DNA of 64,000 nt. Source: Ruminiclostridium papyrosolvens C7 (lineage in GTDB: Bacteria > Bacillota > Clostridia > Acetivibrionales > DSM-1351). Below, piece after piece: positions 48,254-57,646 of the stretch (position 1 is the first letter of the stretch; every line of letters begins with the position of its first letter). The stretch covers positions 62,001 through 126,000 of the forward strand of contig NZ_ATAY01000031.1 in assembly GCF_000421965.1 (NCBI RefSeq), written 5' to 3'. The translations under genes and the position numbers were made by a program. Below the pieces are notes generated by a model. The model was given only the letters and a program-made list of their open reading frames with translations. It searched no databases and was not told where the DNA came from.

Positions 48254-50444
48254 TCTTATCAGCTCCCTTGCTTCTCATGGAACCTCCATTTTCCATACTT
48301 GAATTTTTAAGGCTCTGTGTCAGGTAACCCGCAGGATTCTTTATGTTTCCCTCCTTTTCCTTAACTTCCTTCATCCTGCTTAAAATCTGCCTTACATTTT
48401 GCTTCCCGTAACGCTTTATCAGATCCTCAAAAAATTTGTCATCATACTTTTTGTTGTACTTCTGGTTAAACTCATTTGTATAATCTTTTGCAGCATCTTG
48501 TACAATGATTTTGTATGCCTCCCCTCTATCAATCGACTGTTGCTGTCCGTTAACCACAAGTCCTATAACGTCTTTCGGCCTGGATTCATCTTCCGAAGAT
48601 TTACTTGTTTCATTTCTGGATAGAAGCTCCTCAGGACTCCCCCCTGCATCAACGATTTTCTGTAAATTATTTGCCACCGCAATTATTTCACGTTGTTCAA
48701 ACTTCGGAGCTCCCAGAGCTTCTCTTGTGTCGGCTTTTCGTACAAATGAAGAATATTCAGGCTCTTTTTGTAGTTTGTCAGCCTTATTTTCAGCCTCCAT
48801 CTTAGATATCTCATATTGCTTCTGAAGAATCTCTTCGGCCTTTTTCATCAGCTGTCTGAAGTTGTTGTTGTCTTCCGTCTGATCATCATTCATTTCATTC
48901 AAAATCCCGGAATATGAGGCTTCTGTATTTGGACTGTTGCCTGAGCTACCGGTATATGACTGACCTGATCCTGATTTATCCCCGGAGCTGACTGACTTCT
49001 TTGCTTTCCTTTTCTTCGGCCCGTCACCTGCTTCACTACTTTCTTCAGCCTTTATCTTTTCTGAAGTGTCTGCCGGCTTTTTGGCATCGGACTTGCTTTT
49101 CTTCTCGTCCGGATTACCTGTTTTACCTTTTCTGAAGCCGGACATTCCCGAGCCCATAAAATTATTTATCCTTGACTCAACATTGGAATCCTTTCGGAGC
49201 TGCTTGTTTATCATAGATGGGTTGTGCGGTGTTAGTCTGATGAGTGTGAAAAGCTCCAGCAGAGCTTCCCTTTTCCATATTATGGACAACACGATAATCA
49301 CCACAAGCAAAAGTGTCAATATCCATCCGTATTGATCGGACAGTTTGAAAATAGCTGTCATAAATGCAAGCATTACTCCTATACAAAAACAGATGATTAC
49401 TTTTATTGATGCAAAACCTATAATTTTTGCAGCCCAATTCTGCAATATTTTCATGCCGAAAAAGGGTATCAGTGCCATTACCAGAACGAATGCTCCCAGT
49501 AGCGTGAAAAGAATGGTAAGCACCTGATAGGAAATCATAAAGAAACACATGATAGCAATCACTGCAAAAATCAGTATTAGCGGTATGGCGTATGCAATCT
49601 GCAGACCCAGTCTCTTAACTCCCCAATCAGGAGTAAAATGCTTCTCATCTTCAGCCAATTTCTTAATATATTCTTTGCGCTCTTTGCTTCCCGGAGGTAG
49701 AGACAATATTTTATTTTCTTCTCTCTTAGCCATTTCCATATTACCGAACTCAAGCATTTGCCAGGGTTGATGTACATATGCAGACCAAATATTATCAACT
49801 GCTGCCATAACTGCCGACTCAGGAGATGCACCGCTGTTGTTTGCTTTGAATGTTCCGGCCAGTACACTTTTTGATATGGCCTTTGAACCGTTGTCCACCT
49901 GTTTGAGTATCTGCATAGGGTTATTGAAAAAATATAATGCTATGGCAACAATCAAAGCGGTTTGTATTATGGCCACCCAGACCTGAGTTTTTTGATTCTG
50001 TATTACTTTAACTATAAAAAACAATCCGAGAATTAAAATAGCAATCAGCGAAAGTTCATCGAATATAGATGTCTTCATTTCATGCATGAATGTATTTACT
50101 ACTTCTGAAAGCATTCCATAAATATCAAGTTCAAAGCTGTAATAAAACACTGTGATTAGCATATATGCAAAAACCACCTGAACCTGAAAAAGGACATTTG
50201 CGAATGAATTCAGCCCATTTTGAAAGGTGTCTGATAAACTGAACATACTACCATCTATTGTATCAAGGCTATAATTATCTCTATACCTTATATGGTCATT
50301 TGCATTTTTGCTGTTGAATATGTCATCCAGGGGAGACGAAAAGGCTGATGAACTGGGTGTGTCTTCAGCATGAATAGTTACCGGAGTCAAGGCTGTGAAA
50401 AGTATTATTAAAACGGAGCAAATTACTTTCCTGATCACTCCCAT
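48246..50444 (-). CDS. VirB6/TcpH-like polytopic conjugation protein
   Basis: A 732-residue protein: signal-type start (VIRKVICSVLIILFTALTPV), then about seven or eight membrane helices between 60 and 400 (for example LSLIAILILGLFFIVKVIQ and MCFFMISYQVLTILFTLLGA), followed by a long charged cytoplasmic tail (Glu, Lys, Ser-rich) to the end. This matches the VirB6-like membrane channel proteins of Gram-positive conjugation systems (TcpH, and Orf15-type of Tn916). The ATG behind AAGGAG was preferred. It overlaps the VirB4 gene stop region and is followed by the M23 hydrolase, the usual order. The tail is longer than typical. Confidence 0.85.
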   Translation of the reverse strand: MGVIRKVICSVLIILFTALTPVTIHAEDTPSSSAFSSPLDDIFNSKNANDHIRYRDNYSLDTIDGSMFSLSDTFQNGLNSFANVLFQVQVVFAYMLITVFYYSFELDIYGMLSEVVNTFMHEMKTSIFDELSLIAILILGLFFIVKVIQNQKTQVWVAIIQTALIVAIALYFFNNPMQILKQVDNGSKAISKSVLAGTFKANNSGASPESAVMAAVDNIWSAYVHQPWQMLEFGNMEMAKREENKILSLPPGSKERKEYIKKLAEDEKHFTPDWGVKRLGLQIAYAIPLILIFAVIAIMCFFMISYQVLTILFTLLGAFVLVMALIPFFGMKILQNWAAKIIGFASIKVIICFCIGVMLAFMTAIFKLSDQYGWILTLLLVVIIVLSIIWKREALLELFTLIRLTPHNPSMINKQLRKDSNVESRINNFMGSGMSGFRKGKTGNPDEKKSKSDAKKPADTSEKIKAEESSEAGDGPKKRKAKKSVSSGDKSGSGQSYTGSSGNSPNTEASYSGILNEMNDDQTEDNNNFRQLMKKAEEILQKQYEISKMEAENKADKLQKEPEYSSFVRKADTREALGAPKFEQREIIAVANNLQKIVDAGGSPEELLSRNETSKSSEDESRPKDVIGLVVNGQQQSIDRGEAYKIIVQDAAKDYTNEFNQKYNKKYDDKFFEDLIKRYGKQNVRQILSRMKEVKEKEGNIKNPAGYLTQSLKNSSMENGGSMRSKGADKID

Positions 50445-50449
50445 CCTCC

Positions 50450-52942
50450 TCACGCTCCTTTTTCCACCGGCGTGGTTGAAAATGCATTTATTAAATGTTC
50501 AAATACTGCATCGAACTTTAGCTTTCCAACTCTCCGGTCAAGATCCATAAACAAGCACTCTCTATTCTCCAGGTTTTGAACTTCTTTAATGTTTTCTTCC
50601 GTCACCTCCAGATCCAGGAATTCAAGAACTCTCTTAACTTCATTTATCTCTGTAGTTTTGAAACAGAACTTATAGGTTATGGCATTTTTAATTCCTTCAC
50701 CCTTCAGATCATTCACGGAGTGACCAATAAATATGCAACCTGCATTAAGTGATCTACCCATACGTGCCAGGAAGTTCATGAGCTTGATTCCCATCTGTGT
50801 TGAAGATAAGGCCCATGACTCATCAAATAGTATGATTTTGAATATGCTTCGGTCACTCATTGCAAACTTCTTTGCAAAGCTTGCAATTGGGAGCATCAAC
50901 ACCGTAGATACCGTCTCTTCCTGAGTATAATCATCTTTGGGTGTAGAAGGATCCGGCATAACCAGATTTTGAATCTGTAGTATATTAATCCTATTCTTTA
51001 TATTCAGACCTTCTTCATCTCCCGTTCCGAACAAAAGGCCTGCCATTCCGGCTTCCCTGAGTAAAGCGATACGTCTTCCCACACGTCTTGCAACATTTTT
51101 GAATTCATCAGTTTCGGGAAAGTCCATCAGTCTTCCGGCCAAGGCACTCATGGACGGCTTTTTCTGCTGCTTAGTCCACTTTATTGCTTCAAGAACTACC
51201 AGGTATTCATCGTCTTTTGGATTTAATTTATAGAGTTCCGCCAGAATATTCAGGGCAAGTTCTCCTGCTTCATCAAGGTTATCCCTATAAATGATAAAAG
51301 GATCAAGTTTGCCCCGATCCTCCTCATTTGATGACAGTGTTATGATATTTATGTATTCTTTAAGTTCAGGTAAATCATCAAGCCATTTGGATCTTTCGCC
51401 CTTGGGATCGAATATAAGTCCGCAGCCACCGTATAGCACATTTAAGTACATCAGCAAATTGGCGTTAAACGATTTACCTCCACCCAGGGTTCCCAGAAAT
51501 GCGGCCGAAGCAGATCTGTCTTGCAAGCAGGCAGCTCCCATTGAAAGGAATACCCATTTTTCAAGTATTCCGGTTGTTCCGATATAGGGGCCCTCGTTAT
51601 CACCAAGAAGCCTGGTTGCCCCTATCATGCCCCCTGCCAGAGTTCTTGGTGGCAATGGCTGAATGTAATCGTTCATATATCTCCCCGCACCTGGAATGAA
51701 TTCCATGAACAGCTTCAGCTGATCGGCAACAGGTCTTTCAATTACAAAATTAAAGTCCTCATAAACCTCTTTTATAAAATTTGCCCGTTCTTCCAGCAAC
51801 TCCTTATTATCCGCAGCAAGGCAAAACGTGATAGATGCTCTTGTAATCGGAGCTCTTGAGGCCTTCAGTTCCGATTCCAATGCATCTGCAAACTCCTTGG
51901 AATCGGACAGCTCGTCCGGAACGTCTTCATTGTTGTCCTCTATATGCTTTATCTGGCTTTGGATCTCTCTTCTTTTACCACCGATATTCCGTATACTTTG
52001 TTTGTGTTCTATAGTATCAATATGTATGCATACCTCAGTTTGAATCGGATAATCCTGAAGAACTAAAAGCCATTCACTACCAGGGAATTCAATTCCATCA
52101 GGGATATGATTAATTGCCAGAAAGGTCTGCCAGGATGCTGTGCCATCTCCGTGATCAATTTTGATACATTTTTTAAAACCTTTATAATCTACAAGTCCTT
52201 CACTTAAAGTAAGTATATCTTTTTTATGAGGTCTTATTGCCACTTCTCCATTCCGGGTTACCCTTTCTGCAAAGGGGCCCCAAGAAATTAACTCACCATT
52301 GCTTAGATTATATTTCAGTTTTACATCTCCCAGGCCACGTCTGAACATTCTCCTTATAAGCCACTGACAATCCAGAGAATCAGCCTTTTTTATTGATATT
52401 CTTTTTGATTGCTCCTTCATGTAGAAATTTGCAAGCGATGAAAATGAGTCTATTTCTCTTTTCAGGATTTCCTTTGTTTCAACAGAAAAAAGTTCTGAAA
52501 GAAATCTGGTTGGACTCTTGATAAAGAACTCAAATCCATCCTTGAGATCCTTGATGATACTATCACTACTCTTCAGCTTTGTCAGCACATAAACAACATA
52601 ATCATTGCTACTGCCCTTTTTGCCTATTTTTTCTTTGAGATACACACCCGTACCTTTTGCATGTGCTTCAGCCCTTATATACAGGTTATCTTTTTTCTGC
52701 ATTCTGCCAATGATGTTCTTATAGTGTTCGTCAATGTTCTGAGACATTGGAATAATCAATATTTTTGCTTCAATTCCAATATTGGCTATAAACCTTGCCA
52801 GGCTGTTCAATATTGATATTTTATTCTGATCAGATTTGTAGTCGTAATTGAATCCGTTCATTTTATACATGGCCCAGCACTCTTTATAGCTATTATTAAA
52901 TATGAGGTTTTCCTCGTAATACTTTACCGGAAAATCAAACAA
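50450..52942 (-). CDS. VirB4-type conjugation ATPase (TcpF-like)
   Basis: An 830-residue T4SS ATPase. The Walker A reads FLGTLGGGKSFNANLLMYLN near residue 485, the Walker B FKIILFDESWALSS near 705, and the following GRSLNAGCIFIGHSVNDL is the VirB4 sensor region. The N-terminal 400 residues are the conserved VirB4 N-domain (for example EVCIHIDTIEHKQSIRNIGG). It starts at TTG with GGAGG at 8-bp spacing and overlaps the TcpE-like gene by 8 bp. It would drive assembly of, or transport through, the conjugation channel. Confidence 0.95.
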   Translation of the reverse strand: MFDFPVKYYEENLIFNNSYKECWAMYKMNGFNYDYKSDQNKISILNSLARFIANIGIEAKILIIPMSQNIDEHYKNIIGRMQKKDNLYIRAEAHAKGTGVYLKEKIGKKGSSNDYVVYVLTKLKSSDSIIKDLKDGFEFFIKSPTRFLSELFSVETKEILKREIDSFSSLANFYMKEQSKRISIKKADSLDCQWLIRRMFRRGLGDVKLKYNLSNGELISWGPFAERVTRNGEVAIRPHKKDILTLSEGLVDYKGFKKCIKIDHGDGTASWQTFLAINHIPDGIEFPGSEWLLVLQDYPIQTEVCIHIDTIEHKQSIRNIGGKRREIQSQIKHIEDNNEDVPDELSDSKEFADALESELKASRAPITRASITFCLAADNKELLEERANFIKEVYEDFNFVIERPVADQLKLFMEFIPGAGRYMNDYIQPLPPRTLAGGMIGATRLLGDNEGPYIGTTGILEKWVFLSMGAACLQDRSASAAFLGTLGGGKSFNANLLMYLNVLYGGCGLIFDPKGERSKWLDDLPELKEYINIITLSSNEEDRGKLDPFIIYRDNLDEAGELALNILAELYKLNPKDDEYLVVLEAIKWTKQQKKPSMSALAGRLMDFPETDEFKNVARRVGRRIALLREAGMAGLLFGTGDEEGLNIKNRINILQIQNLVMPDPSTPKDDYTQEETVSTVLMLPIASFAKKFAMSDRSIFKIILFDESWALSSTQMGIKLMNFLARMGRSLNAGCIFIGHSVNDLKGEGIKNAITYKFCFKTTEINEVKRVLEFLDLEVTEENIKEVQNLENRECLFMDLDRRVGKLKFDAVFEHLINAFSTTPVEKGA

Positions 52943-53411
52943 TCATGCTCCCTCCCTTCTTTCTTTTTTCTTTTTTAGTTTTATGATTTAAGGCAGCTTC
53001 AGTCCTGTTAACAATTATTAAGTCTCTAAATACTATAGGAGTTGAAAAACAGACATTTTTGATTTTATATTCATCCACTGCCTTAAACCTTGCCAGCTTA
53101 CCCGGAGACATTAGAAAAGCCACATAATCCAAGAAGAATTTATGTGGAAGCTTACCATCAAGTTTTTGCTTTGTAAAAAATTTCATAAGTCCGTACGGAA
53201 TTGCAACGTACTTAAAAACAAAAGGCAGATAACTGAGAAACGGCAATATTTTAAGCAACAAATATGTAATACACAAACTTGCTATAAAGTATATTGCCTG
53301 ATCCACATCAACGGGTACAAATAATTTAATACTGTCTATTGAATAAATTTTTCTTGGTATTTTCCATACCGATTTATATGTCCTAAGTATTACCCTGTTC
53401 TCATTCTCCAT
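52935..53411 (-). CDS. TcpE-family conjugation membrane protein
   Basis: A 158-residue protein with the pattern of TcpE-like conjugation proteins: a start ILRTYKSVWKIPRKIYSIDS, two close membrane helices (AIYFIASLCITYLLLKILPF, FVFKYVAIPYGLMKFF), then a short basic C-terminal part (NRTEAALNHKTKKEKRKKGG). It follows the TcpD-like gene by 14 bp and overlaps the VirB4 gene by 8 bp. TcpE is required for transfer of pCW3; the exact molecular job is not known. Confidence 0.85.
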   Translation of the reverse strand: MENENRVILRTYKSVWKIPRKIYSIDSIKLFVPVDVDQAIYFIASLCITYLLLKILPFLSYLPFVFKYVAIPYGLMKFFTKQKLDGKLPHKFFLDYVAFLMSPGKLARFKAVDEYKIKNVCFSTPIVFRDLIIVNRTEAALNHKTKKEKRKKGGSMIV

Positions 53412-53425
53412 ATTCAGCCTTCTCT

Positions 53426-53740
53426 CTAGTTAAATATCTTCGACCAAATAGTTGAACCTAATGATTTAAGTGCTGTCGGATCATTCACTATGTAAAGTAC
53501 TATTGCTGCCAATACAAGAAACCCCGCCAGCTGCATCCACATTTTTTTCATTATGAACGGTACACATATTACAGCTACTATTAACAGTGCAATAAACCAG
53601 ATTTGTGACTGAAGCCAAGTATATGCATTCTGCCCGAAATTCTCACCCGCTGCAAATACATTTACCGCAAATAGTGAAAAAACAATAACAAGTATTAAAA
53701 CTGAAATTACTCTAGGCATATTTCGTTTTAAAAATAACAT
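53426..53740 (-). CDS. TcpD-like small conjugation membrane protein
   Basis: A 104-residue protein with a signal-type helix (VISVLILVIVFSLFAVNVFA), then two membrane helices (IWFIALLIVAVICVPFIM and MQLAGFLVLAAIVLYIVN). This is the VirB2/TcpD layout. The start was moved to the ATG preceded by GGGGGA. It lies between TcpC-like and TcpE-like genes, the order of tcp loci. It could be a pilin-like or channel subunit. Confidence 0.75.
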   Translation of the reverse strand: MLFLKRNMPRVISVLILVIVFSLFAVNVFAAGENFGQNAYTWLQSQIWFIALLIVAVICVPFIMKKMWMQLAGFLVLAAIVLYIVNDPTALKSLGSTIWSKIFN

Positions 53741-53764
53741 ATTTAATTCCCCCATTTTTAATTA

Positions 53765-54694
53765 TTAGACATTCATTTTGTCAATGTAGTATTTGTCCTC
53801 TTTTCTTACCAGATCGATTTTATACTGTTGTGGAACAGTTACCCCGTTAGTACTGTCTTTAATTGATAATTTTACAATTACATAATAGCTGCTTTCTGTA
53901 TTCTGATAGACAGTTATATCATCAAGGCTTACAAACTCATATCTTCCCTCCAGTCCTTTCAGCTGCTTGGTAGAATCCAACATGTAATAGCTGATTTCTC
54001 CTGGATTACCGGTGTAATAAATTTTAAAGAAGCTTTCCATTACACTCAATATAGCCTCTTTGGTTCCTTCCGATGCTTCTTTTCCTGAATACGGCTTGGT
54101 TTCAACGTTTGCCTTATCTTCACTAGGGATAAACGCCGGGTAACCCGTGATCTGGAAATGTCCAGCCTTTTCAAGTACGGGGATCCGTAGGCATACATCC
54201 TTGATTTGATAATCTTTCATTAATTCAGTTTGTTGTGCCGGTGATTGATCAGAAGATGATGATTCTACGTTAAAATACTTTACCCTTGCCCTGACATCAA
54301 CTGTAAATGTATTGTCAGAAGTCCAGGTAATCTTATAGCCATCTGCACTAAAAGCTTCTGTTCTTACATCTGCCAGGATATTCATATTAATGTCAACATC
54401 CTTTTGCATATAGCCGACAAGCCTTTTCAAATAACCTTCAGTATCCCGGCCATTCAATGTTAAATATTCCAGACAGAAGCTTTCTGCAAATGCTTTTCCC
54501 TGAAATTCAATGGTTTTTTTAGCTTCGGAGTCTTTTTCGAAGGAATCAATCAAGGTCTGGGCTGTTACTGTCTCGTCCTGTTTAAAAATCGATCCGATAC
54601 CCCTTAATAACAAAAATACTACTAAAGTCCATAGTAGTATTTTTCCTATTTTTTGAGGCACGGTACTTTTTAGTTTTAAAACTTTATCTTTCAA
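53765..54694 (-). CDS. TcpC-like conjugation protein
   Basis: A 309-residue bitopic protein. The start (TTG behind AAAGGAGG) leads to one membrane helix near residue 25 (KILLWTLVVFLLLRGIGSIF), then an extracellular region with two tandem NTF2-like domains: about 65-180 (FAESFCLEYLTLNGRDTEGY) and about 195-309 (ESFFKIYYTGNPGEISYYML), as in TcpC of pCW3, which is a VirB8-like bridging component. It ends with KEDKYYIDKMNV. Position between the FtsK-like and TcpD-like genes supports this. Confidence 0.85.
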   Translation of the reverse strand: MKDKVLKLKSTVPQKIGKILLWTLVVFLLLRGIGSIFKQDETVTAQTLIDSFEKDSEAKKTIEFQGKAFAESFCLEYLTLNGRDTEGYLKRLVGYMQKDVDINMNILADVRTEAFSADGYKITWTSDNTFTVDVRARVKYFNVESSSSDQSPAQQTELMKDYQIKDVCLRIPVLEKAGHFQITGYPAFIPSEDKANVETKPYSGKEASEGTKEAILSVMESFFKIYYTGNPGEISYYMLDSTKQLKGLEGRYEFVSLDDITVYQNTESSYYVIVKLSIKDSTNGVTVPQQYKIDLVRKEDKYYIDKMNV

Positions 54695-54721
54695 ATTCTC
54701 ACCTCCTTTCATATGAAATTT

Positions 54722-56299
54722 TTAAAACCCCTCCAGTTCATCATCTCCTTCCTCATTATCAATGTAGCTTGGTTTTACCGGGTCTTCCGGCAATATATCA
54801 TTATCAGATTCCTCGATACACTCTTCTGTTGCCACGGAGTCATCTCCGCAGGGTATATATACTCTTTCCTCGTCATCCAGTCCGTTATCCCAGTCATCAA
54901 AGTTCGTAAGCATTTCGCCCTGTTTATAATCTCCTTTTCTCAGGAACTTGTCATCAAAAGCATATGCTTGGAATTCAAAGGTATCTGCGCCTACCGAATA
55001 CATAAATCTCCCACGGGTATCATCCATATCAGTGGCTTTTGTGTTGCCCAAAACCATTTCTGAGGCTTGAGGATCTACCATACGGCCTGATATTCTTATT
55101 GGCAGATTATTTTTTATCTGTCCCGGTATGACTTTGGCATCAGGTCTTTGAGTGGCAAGCAGCATATTAATACCTGTGGCTCTTGAAAGTCTGGCCAGGG
55201 TTGACAACTCTTTTTCAATCTCTTCATAGACTTTTTTATCGGCTTTGCCGAGTCCTGTTTTATCAAGCATCTCTGCTATCTCATCACAAATTATAACTAT
55301 TCTGCAGAGCTTCTTTTCTGCTATGGCATTGTATTCAGGCAGGTTTTTTACTCCCATCTCCCTGAACTTATTCAGTCTGGCAGTATTTTCAGCAACAAGT
55401 TCCTTTAAAATTTCAAGTGCCCTTTGGCGTTCGGTTACAACTTCTCCGAACTGCTCATATAGCGTACCGAATTCAACACCGCCTTTGAAGTCTATCATAT
55501 ATGGCTTCGCACCTTTTTTAATACACTGCCAGAGCATACAGCGTAACAAAACAGACTTTCCGGATCCGGTGACACCTGCTATCAAGGCATGAGGTACTTT
55601 ATTCAAATCAAATACCACATCCTCCAGCATTGCAACACCTACAACCAATTCAAAATCCTTTTCGCTTACACAATTATCCGACCATGGTATGAAATCCATT
55701 AACCCCTGATGTGTGGGTATTGTATGCAAGCTGATTATCTGTTTTGATGCTTTTGTGTGTTCCAGTTTTACAATGTTACAATCCATTACAGTCTCCAGAT
55801 CAAGGCATCGGGCTTTCCATTCTGAAACAGGAATATTGCTTCTGAAGGAGTAAATGACTTTCTTACCTTCTTTCTTTCCCCCGATAAATTTGGGGTAACC
55901 TTTGCTTTCATTCCATTCACCCTTAATATTCCTTGTTTTATGCTTTCCTTTATCATAGAAGCCTATTGATTCAAATTTCTTATCGAAGGTATTTATAAAA
56001 TTACGGTAGTCCTGGCCTTTCCAATATAAATAAATCAAGGGCAATGCTAGTGGAAAATATAGAGCAATATCGGCTACCTTTCTGTATTGCAAAGGTACAT
56101 GGATGACTATTCTATGTTTCAAATAGAAAAATGCTGCTCCTATGGCAGCATTGATAGCAAGATAAATGAAATTACTCGTTTTCTCCGGCAGTTTCCGAAT
56201 CCCCACACTAACATCAACCAAAAAGTCGAATACACCTTTTAAAAATCCTATGATAAATTCACCTAGCATTTCTACCTGCTTATCGCCTGAAGCTGACAA
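54722..56299 (-). CDS. TcpA-like FtsK/SpoIIIE coupling protein
   Basis: A 525-residue FtsK-type DNA-translocating ATPase. Two N-terminal helices (FIYLAINAAIGAAFFYLKHR and IALYFPLALPLIYLYWKG) precede the motor: Walker A GVTGSGKSVLLRCMLW near 245, Walker B CRIVIICDEIAEMLDKTG near 325, and LLATQRPDAKVIPGQIKNNL with the following RISGRM near 380-400. TcpA is the coupling protein (VirD4 counterpart) of pCW3-type conjugation. The C-terminus is acidic. It starts at TTG with GGAG and lies 5 bp after the TcpM-like relaxase gene, a direct pairing of relaxase and coupling protein. Confidence 0.92.
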   Translation of the reverse strand: MSASGDKQVEMLGEFIIGFLKGVFDFLVDVSVGIRKLPEKTSNFIYLAINAAIGAAFFYLKHRIVIHVPLQYRKVADIALYFPLALPLIYLYWKGQDYRNFINTFDKKFESIGFYDKGKHKTRNIKGEWNESKGYPKFIGGKKEGKKVIYSFRSNIPVSEWKARCLDLETVMDCNIVKLEHTKASKQIISLHTIPTHQGLMDFIPWSDNCVSEKDFELVVGVAMLEDVVFDLNKVPHALIAGVTGSGKSVLLRCMLWQCIKKGAKPYMIDFKGGVEFGTLYEQFGEVVTERQRALEILKELVAENTARLNKFREMGVKNLPEYNAIAEKKLCRIVIICDEIAEMLDKTGLGKADKKVYEEIEKELSTLARLSRATGINMLLATQRPDAKVIPGQIKNNLPIRISGRMVDPQASEMVLGNTKATDMDDTRGRFMYSVGADTFEFQAYAFDDKFLRKGDYKQGEMLTNFDDWDNGLDDEERVYIPCGDDSVATEECIEESDNDILPEDPVKPSYIDNEEGDDELEGF

Positions 56300-56304
56300 T
56301 CATA

Positions 56305-57105
56305 TCACTCCTTCAAATATATTTCTGTTGTGGAAACGGCTTCATGTCCGAATTCCTTCTGAATGGTCTTTTTAGCCTGTTTGGGAGTTTTTCCGTCCTT
56401 GAGTTCATCCTGAAAACGTTTTTTTGCATTATGCCTTCTGAGATCATGTGACTCAAAACCGTATTCAGCTGCTTTTTGTTTTAAATATGATCTGCTGTAA
56501 AAGAGCCTTCCACCCTGGGACTTCTCAGTAAGATTCTTTAGATGTTCATAAAGGTATAGATCATCCTGGACATGTACATCTCTTGTTTTTCGTCCCTTTC
56601 CGCTTCTTATATGTATTGTGATTTGTCCGTTATCGTCAAAAAAGATATCTTCCTTTGTAAGGTCAGATATCTCTTTAACTCGTAAACCACTTTTATGTTG
56701 AAGCCTGAATGCCAGTTTCAGTTTTTCATTTCTGATTGCATTGATTTTTCTGGCAACCGTTTCATTCGTTATTCCGGATCCGGCTACTCCCCGATTATGA
56801 GGGATCTCTTTAAAATGATTAACCAGGTCGATGTACGACTGCCCGAACAAGATTGATTTAGATTGTTTTAACACATACGTCTCATATTTTCTTATTGCGG
56901 ATATATACTGGGAAAATTGTCTTTCATCCTTCAGTTTGTCAACAAGAAAAGAATTCAAAGTATTGATATCAATTTTTCCACCAGTACGCTTGCTGATCTG
57001 ATTTATACAGGACAAATATTTTACTGCAGTATCTTCAGTGATCTTCTTTTTACTGACAAGCTCTTTCAGGGCCATATCATAACTCTCAATGTCTATGTGC
57101 CACAT
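56305..57105 (-). CDS. TcpM-like tyrosine-recombinase-type relaxase
   Basis: A 266-residue tyrosine-recombinase-fold protein located directly before the TcpA-like coupling protein gene. Residues about 1-95 form the core-binding domain, 110-266 the catalytic one, with R142 (KSGLRVKE), K170 (GKGRKTRD), H220 and R223 (SHDLRRHN), H254 (FGHEAVST) and Y263 close to the C-terminus. TcpM of plasmid pCW3 is a relaxase of this fold and similar length, needs its terminal Tyr (Y259), and acts on an oriT just upstream of its gene. Here no MOB-type relaxase is present, and the same gene position holds this protein. It retains the full recombinase active site, so a recombinase role remains possible. It overlaps the preceding gene by 13 bp. 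Confidence 0.7.
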   Translation of the reverse strand: MWHIDIESYDMALKELVSKKKITEDTAVKYLSCINQISKRTGGKIDINTLNSFLVDKLKDERQFSQYISAIRKYETYVLKQSKSILFGQSYIDLVNHFKEIPHNRGVAGSGITNETVARKINAIRNEKLKLAFRLQHKSGLRVKEISDLTKEDIFFDDNGQITIHIRSGKGRKTRDVHVQDDLYLYEHLKNLTEKSQGGRLFYSRSYLKQKAAEYGFESHDLRRHNAKKRFQDELKDGKTPKQAKKTIQKEFGHEAVSTTEIYLKE

Positions 57106-57449
57106 TTTTCTTCTTCCTTTTCCATATTCAATAAAAGTTCATATGCTGTTTTCTTCACTGCAACTACTTTCATTACCCTGCTATCAATCTTTTGAGTCTT
57201 CGTAAATCTGGTTCGGTCTTTATCCGTTGAAATAAGTCCCAGTATCTTATAAATGTTAAGATGTTCATCAATTTTTTTATTATATTTGCTGCTTCCGGAA
57301 ATAAACCTAGATAGTGCCGTCCTGAAGGATTGAGGCTTAAATAATATGTACTCTCCTTTTTCAATATACAGCTTTTTACCACTGGGAGGTACTTTCATTA
57401 AATAGCTTATTGTTTTTGTAAATGTATTTAAAGCTTCTATGATTTTCAA
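57093..57449 (-). CDS. Small winged-helix-like protein in the TcpK position
   Basis: A 118-residue basic protein beginning at TTG with GGGGGAGG at 7-bp spacing. After an N-terminal helix, residues 40-115 look like a winged helix: FRTALSRFISGSSKYNKKID, then EHLNIYKILGLISTDKDRTR and KVVAVKKTAYELLLNMEK. TcpK of pCW3 is a small winged-helix protein that binds oriT next to the relaxase gene; the place and size here match, though sequence similarity cannot be judged by eye. It overlaps the TcpM-like gene by 13 bp and follows a palindrome-rich intergenic region. Alternatively it is a regulator of the transfer operon. Confidence 0.55.
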   Translation of the reverse strand: MKIIEALNTFTKTISYLMKVPPSGKKLYIEKGEYILFKPQSFRTALSRFISGSSKYNKKIDEHLNIYKILGLISTDKDRTRFTKTQKIDSRVMKVVAVKKTAYELLLNMEKEEEKCGT

Positions 57450-57482
57450 ATTGGAGCCTCCCCCTGAATATATTGTTTTTCT

Positions 57483-57601
57483 TCCGATTATCGGACATAA
57501 AAATACCGCTGTTCAGTTTCACTGAATGAGCGGTGATGGAATGATTTTTAATATATAAAGATTGTGAATTAAAGTGTTTATTTATTAGCTACTCCTGTAG
57601 C
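57483..57601. other. Candidate origin of transfer (oriT)
   Basis: In the 197-bp gap upstream of the TcpK/TcpM-position genes are three palindromes: TCCGA/TCGGA at 57483-57495; a compound stem ACCGCT plus TTCAGT and their complements at 57505-57534; and GCTAC/GTAGC at 57588-57601. In pCW3 the oriT lies in the intergenic region upstream of tcpM. The region should also carry the promoter of the transfer operon. No nick site can be named from sequence. Confidence 0.5.
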
Positions 57602-57646
57602 AATTAAAAAATATCCCAGTAAATTTATACTAATATCAATCTCAAA

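Noticed and set aside
56305-57105. This tyrosine-recombinase-type protein as the main integrase of the element
   Set aside because: It is embedded between a small DNA-binding protein and the coupling protein gene in the transfer operon, lacks the N-terminal arm-binding domain, and a complete integrase with a DUF3173 partner exists at 17003-18447. A recombinase role is not fully excluded.
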